Positions 10,565 through 22,349 of a stretch of 64,000 nucleotides of DNA are shown here, piece by piece. Numbering within the stretch: the first letter of the stretch is position 1; the number at the start of each line of letters is the position of its first letter. Both the position numbers and the translations under genes were made by a program. Origin of the DNA: Narthecium ossifragum (Eukaryota > Streptophyta > Magnoliopsida > Dioscoreales > Nartheciaceae); the NCBI GenBank assembly GCA_963920575.1, contig OY986969.1, positions 8,987,096 through 9,051,095 on the forward strand, read 5' to 3'. A model generated the notes under the pieces. The model was not told the origin of the DNA. It saw only the letters and a list, made by a program, of their open reading frames with translations, and searched no databases.

Positions 10565-11285
10565 AAATAGCATCAGTTTATCGCAAGCAGCTGTCCCTTA
10601 ACGCATTCGAAATGCTGTGAATCTAAGTAAAGACCTACCATCAACTCACCTACAACTACGACCTACCAAATACCAAATCTACGTAATAATGGCTCAACAG
10701 AGGTCATCATCCAGGAATGTATCCAAGATGCTAATCATAAAACTATTTAATGATCAACAGGGATTTTTCCAAAAAAAACATACGATCACTACCAAGAATG
10801 TGATTACTCTGAAACTCAAGAAAACTTAAATAATAGGAAAACCGTCCAGATATAACAGGCAACAAGACATAGCATCAGTCTACCAGAAGACTATGTTCCT
10901 TTTAAGATAAATGAACATATAAGAAAATAATTACCATCTATTCACTTACATCTACAAAATATCAAATAGGGACGCTACTGTATAATAAAGGGGCCAAATG
11001 GAAGTCAACATCCAGGAGTGCACCCAAGATAAAATCATTAAACTAAAACATACCATTTTATGCTCAACAAAGACAAGGTTACCAAAGAAATATAGGATTA
11101 TCACCAAGAATCTGATTAGAATAGAAAATAAAGCTGAAATAAAACAAGCAACCACCCACATATAAGAGGCAGCAAGAGAAAGCATCAGTCTACCACAAGC
11201 TGATGTCCCGTGAAGGGTTGATGATACTGAGCATCTAAAAAAATAACTACCATCTATTCACCTACAACCTCTCCCAAATCCACCA
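10565..11285. repeat. Diverged tandem repeat, about 305-bp unit
   Basis: Three copies begin near 10570, 10880 and 11185 with GCATCAGTYTAYC and contain ACCATCTATTCACCTACAAC-like and ATCAYCAAGAATCTGATTA-like blocks. They read through an intron-like, gene-poor stretch. A separate partial copy lies at 12242-12425. Confidence 0.7.
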
Positions 11286-11939
11286 GAACCAAGCAACTAC
11301 AACCTCTCAGCTTCCTCTGTCACCATGCAAGAATACATCCCATTCAATTATACAACTAACCCATTATCAACTCATTCTCATCTGGGAACATGCCCAACAA
11401 AAGAAAGAAAGCAATTCAAGGACTCTATAGATCAGCTTAAGAGCAGTGAAGAAAACTCCCCCGATTACTTATCTCAGACCAGCATTGATCCAAACAACAA
11501 GAAAGAAAACTAAGGACTCGATCAAAATTGCAAGAACCACTCGGCACAGCTCAGCCAACACCACCGCATCAAAGAAGCAATTCATCGAACAACCTACATG
11601 CATACAACTCAAGAAACCCAACCTTCACAATCAACCGAGCTCTGTACCCAGTGCCCATCGGCCATAACCACCCTTGATTTAGATCCAAAACTAGAGAGGA
11701 GAACAATCGATCCAAAAGAAATCAAAACACATCAAATGCGATAAAATTGGAATCAAACAACTCGCAGTAATCCGAACAGAATACAACAAGAACAAAATCC
11801 AATCGATCAAAGGAAACCCGACATCTAAAGATCCATACCATGCTTGCATTAATCCAAAACAAAGCAAGAAGGGAACTAGGAACTCAAGAAAATTACATCC
11901 CATCTATCAAGATCAAACACCCAAGCAAGCCGACCAAAA

Positions 11940-12150
11940 GAAACCCATCGGAGATCGCAGCGGGAGAGAGAAAGACGCGGCCAGGAAAGAAGAGATAGAG
12001 GAAGGCGGTTGCTAACCTCCAGCTGACGAAGGACCTCCCCGCCGGCAGCGTTGATCGCGACGGCGCCGATCCACTCTCTCCTCCTCGCGGGCGGCGGCTG
12101 GACAGGAACGCAGTGAAAGAGAAGGAGTAGATTAGCTCATCGCGATGAGT
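11940..12150 (-). other. GC-rich exon-like block, possible 5' exon on the minus strand
   Basis: A GC-rich island in AT-rich surroundings. On the minus strand it ends with the donor-like CAGCTGGAG|GTTAGCAACC near 12016 and is followed by a C/T-rich intron-like start. No long frame with an ATG is convincing, so it may be an untranslated first exon of a host gene to its left. Confidence 0.3.
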
Positions 12151-12241
12151 TTAGCGTGAAGTAGAAATAGGTGGCGTTTTGCTAAAAACCCCCTACGGAA
12201 AACGATAATTACATATGGGTCCTCAAATTACATGCAGATTC

Positions 12242-12425
12242 TCGCAAGAGGTCATCGTCCAGCAATGTATCCAAGATGCTAATCATAAAACTGTTTAATG
12301 ATTAACATGAATTTTTCCAGAAAAACATATGATCACTACCAAGAATCTGATTACTCTGAAACTCAAAAAAAACTTAAATTATAGAAAAACCGTACAGATA
12401 TAATAGGCAACAAGACATGGCATTT
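12242..12425. repeat. Dispersed copy of the 10.7-kb repeat block
   Basis: It matches about 10697-10880 at roughly 90% in the same orientation, starting with GAGGTCATC and ending near GCAACAAGACAT. The following 12425-13170 is AT-rich with repeated TTAATCTAAAT-like words; I see no gene there. Confidence 0.75.
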
Positions 12426-13539
12426 GTTGACAATCAAATCTTGCCGTAGACCGGCAATGATCAAACTAGTTAAAATATCAAAAATCAGGGACGTGATAAG
12501 GTTCAACTCCTTCAAACACTCAGTTCAAACTAAGGTGTCAAATTAAATGGGAAATGTGATCAGACTTAATTCAACTAGATGAATAGCGGTGAAGAAAATC
12601 ATAGATAAATCTAAATTATTCTTAGATAAAACCTAATTTAATATGATATTATCTCAATCAACTAATTGAATCAGGAAAGCAAAGAAAAGTACTTTAAACT
12701 AATTAAATCTAAATTATCCTTATGCTAATCCTACAGTCAGAAAGAACAGAAACTACTTAGATTAAACTAATTTATCTTAATCTAAATATTGATCTAAACT
12801 AATTAAGCCTAGAATAAATCTAGATTAACCCTATAGTAAACCTAACTTAATCTACTGAAGAAGAAAGAAACTAAGATTATCAAGTCATGTTAACTAGATT
12901 AATCTGAGAAAGCAGTAAAGAAGAACAGCAAAAAATTGAACTATCTTCGTTAAAAATAACTTACAAGTACAAAAGGAACGCAGGAATCCATGCTTGAAAG
13001 CTGGTTACAAGAGTGTCAGAGAGAGTAAAGCAATGAAAGGAAAGCTATTTATATCTAATGAACTAATAACTGCTTCCGTCTTTAGTGGTTATGACGCAAG
13101 CGTAGGAGATCGTGTTGTAACTGCACCACAACTGATCCTTCTACGTTCAGTTCTGGGTTGGTGATCACACGTGGCCAATGATCCTTCATTGCACACGTCA
13201 TGATTACGGTGGATTACTTATCATTCCTTGTCCATGTCATAATTGCATGTGTTTAATGACTTTAATTGGCACATGTTTTAATTGCTTCTGGACGATAGCT
13301 TTAATTGGCTTGCTTCGTCATGACCTTTGGTCGATCATTTTCCTTTGCCTACTTCATACTTATCTTTGGTCGATGATTTGGCTTCATGGCTTATGGACAA
13401 TGCTCCGTTCCTACACATCAACATATGATCGCCCATTTGGGTGATGGTTTGCATCTGGACGATGAAACCATGTACTTATCGGTCATCGGTTATTGCTACT
13501 TTGCTTATGTGTCCGTCATTTATTATTTAGCCATTAATT

Positions 13540-14123
13540 GTTTACCTGCGGATGTCTTGGCTAGAAGAGGACTTCGCTTGGTTGATGAATTCTTGGTTGT
13601 GAAGAAGAAAAAGCGTGAGGAGAATGAATGTGTAGCTAGAGACAGGGGCCTTGTTATTCAAGTAGATGGATCCTTGGACCCACTGTATGGGGTTGTTGGT
13701 GTTGTGTGCATTGACAAGAATGATCAAGTTTGTTGGGCTAAAGGAGAGTTGGCCTGCGCAAGATCTGTGCATGAGGTGGAGTTCAAAGCCGTATTAGCAG
13801 CTTGTAAAAGAGCAAAGGAGCTTAGATATCATAAAGTAGTTGTTGAATCTGACTCCTTCTCAGTTGTGGAAATCCTATGTGGACACCAAATTTGGCCTCT
13901 GGAGCTTGAAGCTTTGGTTAGAGAAGTTTGGCTGGAAGCTATTTGAGTCAATCATTTTCATTTATGTGCCTAGACTAAGCAATATTAGGGCAGATGTCAT
14001 AGCTAATTGGTGTCATGGACTCTAGGCTACTTATAGTTGGATTCTTGCGGATGGGCCCTTGGGTCTGATCTGTTGATTGTAATGCTAGCCATTTGGCTCA
14101 ACTCATTAAAAAAAAAAAAAAAA
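13540..14123 (+). pseudogene. LINE RNase H tail with poly-A
   Basis: The frame to 13946 encodes LVIQVDGSLDP, then GVVGVVCIDKNDQVCWAKGE, then EFKAVLAACKRAKELRYHKV and VESDSFSVVEIL, an RNase H domain with the conserved D, E and D positions (VDGS, EFKA, ESDS). After a frame shift near 13930 the C-terminal part IYVPRLSNIRADVIANW continues to about 14025. A 16-base A run at 14108-14123 closes the element. This is a 5'-truncated L1-like insertion, unrelated in sequence detail to the one at 6.2-7.9 kb. The 13178-13440 stretch upstream has irregular GGTCGATGATTT-like repeats and no recognisable gene. Confidence 0.75.
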
Positions 14124-14653
14124 TTCTTCTATTATGCAAATGTCAGTAGAAAGCTATGCTCCCAAACTTCATTGAGTTAGCTCATTTCTCATTTCTTGTT
14201 GCTTACTGGTGTCGGCGGATATGTTTCTCGTTTGAAATATTTATTCTTTACCTTTACCTATTAGAAGATGATACCTTATTGTTTTATCTTGATTGGCCTA
14301 GTAAGAGATTTATCATATCGTGAAAAGAGATTAGACATTGGGACTTGGATTGTACTACAAGAATGAAGTTGACCCTATCTAGTTTCATTATAGGCGTCTT
14401 AGCAACTAAGGTTTAAGCTTTAAAATTCATTAGACAATTGAGGTTGATGTCGAATCAAGAAAGTGGAGGAATTCATTATAAGTGGATTCATGCCTATGGT
14501 ATCTCCAGTTGAGAGCATGAGGCTCTGTTCCATGATGAATAAACTAGGGTCACCATGTTGTGATAACATCATTTCTAGTTATATCTTATGTTGATTGCAA
14601 CTCATGATTTATAACTGCATTGAATAATGTAGCTTCCATTTTGATACCTTGAG

Positions 14654-16109
14654 TGTGAGGGTCCGTACCTCCAACCCCGTCCAACTGCGTTAGGTTGAGG
14701 GTCTGGTTTTCTGGTTTGGCTCGGTTGGCCTACGGATGTGATCGGTTGATCGCATCGCTGTTTTTGAACCCAGGGGCATTTTGGTAAATTTACTCCCTTG
14801 CGGTCGGTTTCACACCGGCGTTGCACACACTACCTTAGATTGATGTATGTGATTGATTAGAACCTTAGGGGCGCTTCCGATCTCGATCGGGATAGATCGA
14901 AATGGACGACTGTGATCGATTCCAGCTTTCTATAAATAACCCTTTCTTTTCTCTCTCTCTCTTCTCTTTCTTTCTCTTCTCTCCTCTCTCTCTTCTCGCG
15001 GGTTGCCAGCTGGAGCTTTGGGTTGCGGCTTTTCGGCGTGGATCCGCGACGATCGGAGTTGAGAATCTCGTAGATCGGCTGCTTGTCTTTACAAGTAGGT
15101 GTTTCTACCCATTTTTGGTGAAATGGAGAAATGGTAACCCTAGGCTTGCTTTTTCGTGTTTTCTGGTTATTGTGTGTATTGGAATGCTTGATTTTTGGTA
15201 TTCTTATTCCTTGCTATGTTTAGAAGCTAGCTATGGTTTCCTTTCCGTATTCTTTCGAACGAATTCCGTATTTTTGTCGGTTTTTCGACGGGACGGACTC
15301 AGATCTGATATTTCATGATCTAAGTTTGGTTTTATAGCATGAATGAATTCCCCACCATCAAATAGACATTTTTGCAAAGTTTGAATGGATTCCATCGCCA
15401 TTTGACAGATCAAATCCAACAAATTCAGTTTTTCGTCGGTTTCGTCGGGTTTAATTCGGAGGATTTGATCACCCAAAGTTGGATTTCTTAGTGTCACTAG
15501 ATTCCGCACACCCAATTGCACACCACAACCAAATTTGGTTTGATTTCGATACATTTTGATAGATCAAATCCAAGAAAACTGATCTCATGCACTATTCATC
15601 TTCCCTGTCGACATATGAATGATCGATCTTTTTTGAGAAGAAGATTGATCTTTTCGTTTGTTAGTGTTATGCTCCGTCTGAAGATCGATCCTTTTCTTGA
15701 CATGGGGTGTGTTTGAGGAAGATCGATCTTCTGGTGCCAGAAGATTGATCCTTCTTCCCCAGACAGAACACCCACTTTGGGATGAGAAGATCGATCCCTT
15801 TCGTTCAGACGGAAGACCCCTCGTGGATGACATGAAGATCGATCATTTGTTTGTTGATGGTTGGCTACGAAGAGAAGATCGATCTCTTACTTTGCTGCCA
15901 ACATATTTGATCCGAATTCGATGTTTTCGATTTCTTTTCGACCCGATTTTCTCGTGGGGTTTTCCCGATGAAAAGTAGTGATTATTATAATATTTTAATA
16001 GTTATTTTGATGGGTTTATCCTTGGATTACACAATGAATTGGATTTCAAATCGGTTTATCAATTTCTACCGATTTCAAGCAGTTTCTCGATAAGTATGCC
16101 ATATTTATA

Positions 16110-16110
<1 letters not shown>
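14654..16110 (+). mobile_element. LTR fragment (plus strand) with GATCGATC pairs
   Basis: It starts TGTGAGGGTCCGTACC, resembling the TGTGAGGACCCGTCCC start of the minus-strand LTR at 22277, and shares GGCATTTTGGTAAATTTACTCCCTTGCGGTC-like wording (described, not identical). A TATA box TATAAATA is at 14931-14938, followed by a CT-rich start region. GATCGATC-like sites recur at 15621, 15643, 15721, 15743 and beyond. No partner LTR or coding part is seen, so it is a solo or truncated LTR; the 3' end is uncertain. Confidence 0.6.
14931..14938 (+). promoter_or_regulatory. TATA box of the LTR fragment
   Basis: TATAAATA about 280 bp after the LTR start, followed directly by a long CT-rich tract, the usual layout of a plant LTR promoter. 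Confidence 0.55.

Positions 16111-16114
<4 letters not shown>

Positions 16115-16174
<60 letters not shown>
16115..16174. repeat. (AT)n microsatellite
   Basis: About 30 AT units. Apparent frames coding for alternating Ile-Tyr across it are artefacts of the repeat. Confidence 0.95.
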
Positions 16175-16176
<2 letters not shown>

Positions 16177-16735
16177 TAGTGGGAACCCGTGCTCCTGGCA
16201 CGGTTGGGCACGGTTCTCTCTCTCACACCTCCCTCGACCCCTTCCTATTAATAGTACTAATCTATTTGACGTAAATATCTCACTAAAATTTATACTCAAA
16301 GACCGGCAACAATGTCATGTTGAAAAATGAGTACGCATATATGTACAGTGCAATCAACGACGGCTTAAAATTTATCGCCAGCATGAGAACATACACTTTG
16401 CTATCCCTCTTCTTCTTTCCTCTCCGTTCGCATTCAAAGAGTTGCAAACAACGACACCAAATTATAAGTATTTGATTAAGAAAATTGTCAAATATTAGTG
16501 AATGAATATTAATAGAACAAAATATCAATAGCCAACAATGTCATTTGCTTTATTTCAATAATAGTTATGATTGCTTTATTTCAACAACAATTATGATAAG
16601 TGTAGAAAGTTCATAAATAAGGGAAGCACATAATTTCGAAATAAATTATCAGCCCAATAGTGTTTTTACAACATGCTAGGCTGCCAATACATTCCTTCGC
16701 TCTATCCTTCCAGGACGTAACCACCATAGCATCCG

Positions 16736-16968
16736 TTACATTCGACCGATAACATGTCTGAGAGTGTAGGCCTCTATCTCGATGGAGAAGCTCACCCGTG
16801 GCACATGAAATACGACCTGTAATATAATATTGAGAATGAAACGATTAAAAAATATTTGCACAACGTGGTATATAAAAAGTAATGTCCGGTACTTACACTG
16901 TTCGAGATCCAACTGATCAGAATTGTTGTACTATTATACGCAATGTTTCGAGCATGACTATCCCAATC
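16736..16968 (-). CDS. Unidentified gene, last two coding exons
   Basis: Exon 16897-16968 (72 nt, acceptor CGCAG|G, donor AGT|GTAAGT) and exon 16736-16816 (81 nt, acceptor ATTACAG|G) are both in phase 0. They join to DWDSHARNIAYNSTTILISW, ISNSVVFHVPRV and IEIEAYTLRHVIGRM, then stop (TAA at 16736-16738). The clean borders and equal phase argue for a real host gene end rather than chance. I do not recognise the family. Earlier exons should lie to the right (above 17000), but the 17.0-18.9 kb stretch shows only AT-rich, partly repeated sequence, and transposons start at 18922. Confidence 0.55.
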
Positions 16969-17324
16969 CTGCGTTAGAAGAGAGCATTAATTAAAACAAC
17001 ATTTTAAACTTACATTGAATTAAAATATCTTGTTATGTATATGTGGAAGCGTTGCCTTTATACATTCTGTGGATGCGTTGCCTTTATACATTCCCAGGGT
17101 AAGCCAAGAAAGTATGAACATTGTTTTATTTCCACACATGGATATAATAAGTGAAGTTGTGAACCTCTGTACTGGAGTTCTTAAACTTCTATCTAATTTT
17201 TGTGTTTCTTATTTTTTATGTGGCCTTAGAATTCTGTCCAGATGTTAGCCCATCGATGCAAATTTCTGCTTTTCGATAGAGCATACTCCTATGATCGAGT
17301 TACATAGGTACATGCAATTTAATT

Positions 17325-17720
17325 TTTAGGATAGATAGAATTTAGTCACTGTTTGTTAAGAATCCAATTGCACAAAGAATTGCTATCCTATCATCCTATG
17401 GAATAAGAGTCTGCCACGTCACAAAGAATTACTATCTTATTTGAAGTTCGCATATACCAAACAGCTAGTTTGCTGAATTTTGAGATCCGCCATGTTTTTC
17501 TTGAATCATGTATTCATGGATTGTGAATCTATGATTCATGGTAGTGGATTCTACTGATTAGCCCTAAATTTTTAGGATAGATAGATTTTAGTCGCCGCTT
17601 CTTAAGAATCCAATTGCACAAAGAATTGCTATCCTATGGAATAAGAGTCTGCCACATGACAAAGAATTGCTATCTTATTTGAAGTTAGCATATACAAAAC
17701 AGATAGTTTTGATACTGTAC
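17325..17720. repeat. Direct repeat pair, about 245 bp apart
   Basis: Two copies (near 17325-17480 and 17570-17715) share ATTTTTAGGATAGATAGA, CCAATTGCACAAAGAATTGC and GGAATAAGAGTCTGCCAC. They are about 88% alike. A similar local duplication lies at 18180-18250 and 18425-18500 (shared CAAAACATGTCATT and ACATCTAGGTATT). Confidence 0.75.
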
Positions 17721-18921
17721 TAAACAAATTGCTAAACAAATGTACCAAGCCTATCAGGATGCTAACTTCCACGAACAGCAGTTGGGCTATAAGCTGAGAA
17801 AGAGGTGTACGATGTAGAAGTGAATAACAGAAAAAGAATAGAAAAGGGGGAGATGGAAACAGGTAACGGAAGGAGAAAGATTTAATTTGGAGAGGGGAGA
17901 GGGGTTGAAGAGGGCATGTAGCTGATGATCTAAAGAGAAGAATTCCTCGACTTTAAAACAAACTAATTGATCAACAAAGAAAAATATCAAATACATACTA
18001 ACATTAACCAAAACCAATGAGCATGCATTTAGAAATCCAGCATGACATAAAAACACACCAGAAAAAACGCCCACCATAGTAGAAAAGAACAAACACCCAC
18101 CACCTATCACTTTCGTCCAAAAGCCAACACACTGGAACACACCTGTTATCAAAACCAATAAAGAAATGGAGATCTCCCAGTTCACATCTTACTCATTGCT
18201 CAAAACATGTCATTACAATGTCATTGTCATCATCTAGGTATTGGTTAGAAAGATGCTATCATCTGGGTTCATAAATAAAACTATTAACAGTTCTCCTACG
18301 TGGCTTTGAAGTCCATATAGAAGAGACCACAAACCTCAATAAGCTATTATTAAGTTCCCAACTACCTGTATTTTATCCGAAAACATAAAAACAGACAGAA
18401 AAAAAAAAGAGGACAACAATGCTAAATACTTGATTCATTGCCCAAAACATGTCATTCGACATTAATTGTTAACATCTAGGTATTTGTTACAAAACTGCTT
18501 AATGTAACTGTTGGACATCCATAAGCTGTAAAGCAAATTTTTACATACCCTGGAATAAAAGAAAAGGTGAAAATTGAATCAACAAAATCAACTATTGATA
18601 GTAGCTTGATCAACCAGCAAGCCCTTTGGCCTCCACAACAACTGAGTGTTAGAAATTGCAAGAAAAAAAAGGTAATGATGATTTGCATAAAAGACACATA
18701 TATAGAAGATATTTTGCTATGCTTCATAATATTATTGTAACAATTGTATCTTGTTCAGATATGCTTTCTGCTTGTCAGCAAGTTCTTAATCTAACTTTGC
18801 ACCGCAAGAGAAAAAGAGATGTTATAAGGCCCATGACATATGTTTTTCCCTGCCATGGCATGAGCTGCCTACATAAAAAAAAAAGTTTTTCTCATGCGTG
18901 GCTTTGAAGTCCAAATAAAAG

Positions 18922-21900
18922 TGTCGCGCCCCGACCCGCGTAGGCCCAACCGGGCCGGGCGACGCGAACCGGAACTTAACCTACTGCGGAAATTTGGCGA
19001 GGTTTCCCTCTAATCGTAGTGGTTACCCTAATAAGCATAATCATCCTGTAATAAACAACAATTATAAAGCTCAACACACAAAGCTAGAATATAGTACAAA
19101 TCCTCAAACAGGGAATGTTATACAAAATCGCTCCCGTAGGAGACTATCTAACCAAGGTGTATACGGACAGATCACAGCTCCTCAAGCTCCGCCAGACGCC
19201 GCCACGTCACCGAACACCTGCCCGGTAGGGGCAACCGAAGAAGAGCTAGCGCCAGCACCTGCAAAACGCAGCCCGGGTAGGTGTGAGCACTAAGCTCAGC
19301 AGGGACACTACACTACGACACTCACAAAGGAGGGAACACAACAGTGTCATCCCCAAGCAAAGCCTAGGTGTATCACAGGGGTCCCATAACCCCACCGGAT
19401 ACCCCTGAGAGCCCCAGTCGTGGTCTTCCAGCGAACTGGTCACACACTGGGTCACACTCAGTAAGACAGGAAACGGCACTGCCAACTCACGACAGGATCC
19501 TGGGCACTGTCGGCGGGTAGCACCGCTGGGTAGTCACACCTGCCACCCAAGAGTTCTAGAAGGATTGGGTACCGGCTACACCACGACTTGGCTCAAGGCC
19601 GACACGACCTCTAAACATCAAGCACAACAGTATTCATGTCCAACTAACCCTATCATCGAAAAGACTGAATACTACAAATCGAGTCCTGGACCAAGCTACC
19701 CGCACGGTCCTAAGAGATAGATCCGGGCTACCCGGAAGCCCCGGATCGGCAACGCCCTAACAGATGCAACTAATGCACAACACAATGCATGCTATGAACA
19801 TGCGCAGAAAAGATACATGTAAGCATGCAGCAGGATGTGATGATATAAATACAAGGTCTGGGCACGGCACCCTGCCGGCCCGGGGTGGTGAACAGATAAA
19901 TAAGGTCTAAGGACTGCTGCAGTGGTACCACTACCAACCGCCAACAGTCCACACAACACCTGCACCGGAAAACAACCCTGCAAACAACAGTTCACAATGT
20001 GCAACAAGTAATGTGGCCCTCGGCGAACGCCGGCGTGAGAGGCTAGGGAAAGCAGTAGGGCCACCCGCCCGTTTATTCTAAACATCCCGGGAGTCATCAC
20101 TCCCCCGGTTCACCACTGCCCCTATATAGGGCTAACATGCTTAATGTTATGTACAAGGTATAAAACAATAAAGAAAACCAACATACAAAGCCCCTTGGGC
20201 AAAACTAGTCAAAACCCTCTCTTCTACCAAAGGATCGATCATCCCCTAGGGTAGGATCGATCCTCTCAGCAACAGAGAGTAAAGCCTCACTGTCGAGACA
20301 AAAGGATCGATCCTTCCTCTCAGGAGGATCGATCATTTTCGCGACAGAGAGCACCCTTCAGATCGCACCACGAGTGATCGATCCTTCCTCACAGGAGGAT
20401 CGATCCTCTTCGCGACGAAGGACAGCCATGCTCCCCAAGAACCAGGATCGATCCTCACCAAGCTCGTGATCGATCCTTCATCGGGCGGAGCATGACCAAC
20501 CCAGAAGATCGATCCTTCCTCAAGGGAAGATCGATCATGATGGGTTCCGCGGCGTCCTTCCGGCGAAGAATACCGCCGGAAGAGACAACCAAAAACCACG
20601 AAACTCTGGGATCTGATAGATCAGGATCCCACGAGTCCAAAACCGGTTAAAACACAAGAAACCAACATGCTAATCACAAGATCTAAGCATTAAACCACAG
20701 ATCAAACCGGAAAACTCAAAACCCCGAAGAGAGATGTCGGTAGGATCCCTACCGGAGCAAACGCAGCTTAGATCCAAGCAGCTAGGCCTTGGATCGTCCT
20801 CAACGCCTTCGAAAATCCCAAGATCCGAGCTCAAATCGCCGGGTTTCCAAAAGGATTTGAAGGAAGAAGGTTCGTCTGCTTTATAGGCAAACGAACCGAC
20901 CTATGAAGGATCGATCCTTACCCAAGGAAGGATCGATCACCTCATGACGATCTCACTTGACTTTCTGGCACAAGAGGATCGATCTCTTAGCTAGAGAGGA
21001 TCGATCGTTTGTGTGCTGAAAGCTAAACTTAGGCGAGAATTCAAGCCTAAGTCCGGATCTTTCGATCCCGGGTCCCACTAACCATCCTAAGCAAACATTA
21101 CCACAAACAAGGTCAGTGTGTGTATAAGCGCGAGTGTGGAACTAGCCGACAAGGTGCAATTTACCAAATTGCCCTTGCGGTCCACAGCGAGCCACAGGAG
21201 GGGAGGGACGGGTCCTCACATCATCACTCTCCCGGTTCACCACTGCCCTATTATAGGGCTAACATGCTTAATCATATGTACAAGATATCAAGACAGTAAG
21301 GAAAACTGTCATACAAGGCCCCACGGGCAAAACCCACTTAAAACACGCTTCAGCCACTAAAGGATCGATCCTTCTCATCAAGAGGATCGATCCCTTCAGG
21401 ACTTAGGGAAAACACGTCTCTGTGAACCAAAGAGATCGATCCTTCTCATCAAGAGGATCGATCCTCTTGTAACCAGAGACCCGTCGTCCCCCAGCCACCA
21501 AAGGATCGATCTCTCCCTCCAGGAGGATCGATCCCGCACGGGCTGGGCATGACTCACCAAAGGGGATCGATCCTTCCTCAAAGAGGATCGATCCCGATGG
21601 GTTCTCCGGCGTACTTTCGACGAGGAATACCGCCGAAAAACTCATCCAAACTTCATGAAACTCTGGGATCTGATAGATCAGAAACCCACGAGTCTAAAAC
21701 CGACAAAAACACAGAAAACCAACAACTATATACGCAGATCTAAGCAATAAACCACAGATCAAACCGGAAAACTCAAAACCCCGAAGAGAGATGTCTGTAG
21801 GATCCCTACCGGAGCAAACGCAGCTTAGATCCAAGCAGCTAGGCCTTGGATCGTCCTCAACGCCTTCGAAAATCCCAAGATCCGAGCTCAAATCGCCGGA

Positions 21901-22277
21901 TTTTCAAAAGGATTTCAAAGAAGAAGGTTCGTCTGCTTTATAGGCAAACGAACCGACCTATGAAGGATCGATCCTTACCCAAGGAAGGATCGATCACCTC
22001 ATGACGATCTCACTTGACTTTCTGGCACGAGAGGATCGATCTCTTAGCTAGAGAGGATCGATCCTTTTTGTGCTGAAAGCTAAACATAGGCGAGAATTCA
22101 AGCCTAAGTCCGGATCTTTCGATCCCGGGTTCCACTAACCATCCTAAGCAAACATTACCACAAACATGGTCAGTGTGTGTACAAGCGCGAGTGTGGAACT
22201 AGCCGACAAGGTGCAATTTACCAAATTGCCCTTGCGGTCCACAGCGAACCACAGGAGGAGAGGGACGGGTCCTCACA
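18922..22277 (-). mobile_element. 3' LTR of a chromovirus-like Ty3/gypsy element, internally duplicated
   Basis: On the minus strand the LTR starts TGTGAGGACCCGTCC at 22277 and ends ...GGGGCGCGACA at 18922. It is preceded at 22278-22295 by a purine tract AAGGGTAATAGGA (polypurine tract). The first 430 bp from 18922 match the 5' LTR remnant at 23592-24030 at about 97%. Its 3356 bp exceed the original length because a block of about 1.05-1.1 kb is present twice in tandem (about 20098-21222 and 21223-22277). Each unit carries a TATA-like centre (CCTATATAGG at 20121 and CCCTATTATAGGG at 21246, read on the minus strand), GATCGATC pairs, and the LTR start motif. Confidence 0.85.
20230..22070. repeat. 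Array of 13 paired GATCGATC sites
   Basis: 26 GATCGATC octamers occur in 1.84 kb, arranged as 13 pairs. In 12 pairs the start-to-start distance is exactly 22 nt, in one (near 21566) it is 21 nt. The 14-nt spacers are often complementary at their ends (for example CTT...AAG), so many pairs can form a stem of about 11 bp. In dense parts pairs recur about every 70 bp. Two related pairs at 15621/15643 and 15721/15743 also have 22-nt spacing. Confidence 0.85.
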
Positions 22278-22349
22278 TCCTATTACCCTTAAAAGAAATC
22301 TCATCCCGAGATTCGATAAAGGTAGGGCTCGGAACAAAGGAAAGCTACA

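Noticed and set aside
16175..16250. Possible MITE starting TAGTGGGAACCCGTGC
   Set aside because: No matching inverted end or target duplication could be found next to the AT repeat.
16105..16299. Frames of repeating Ile-Tyr
   Set aside because: They only translate the AT microsatellite.
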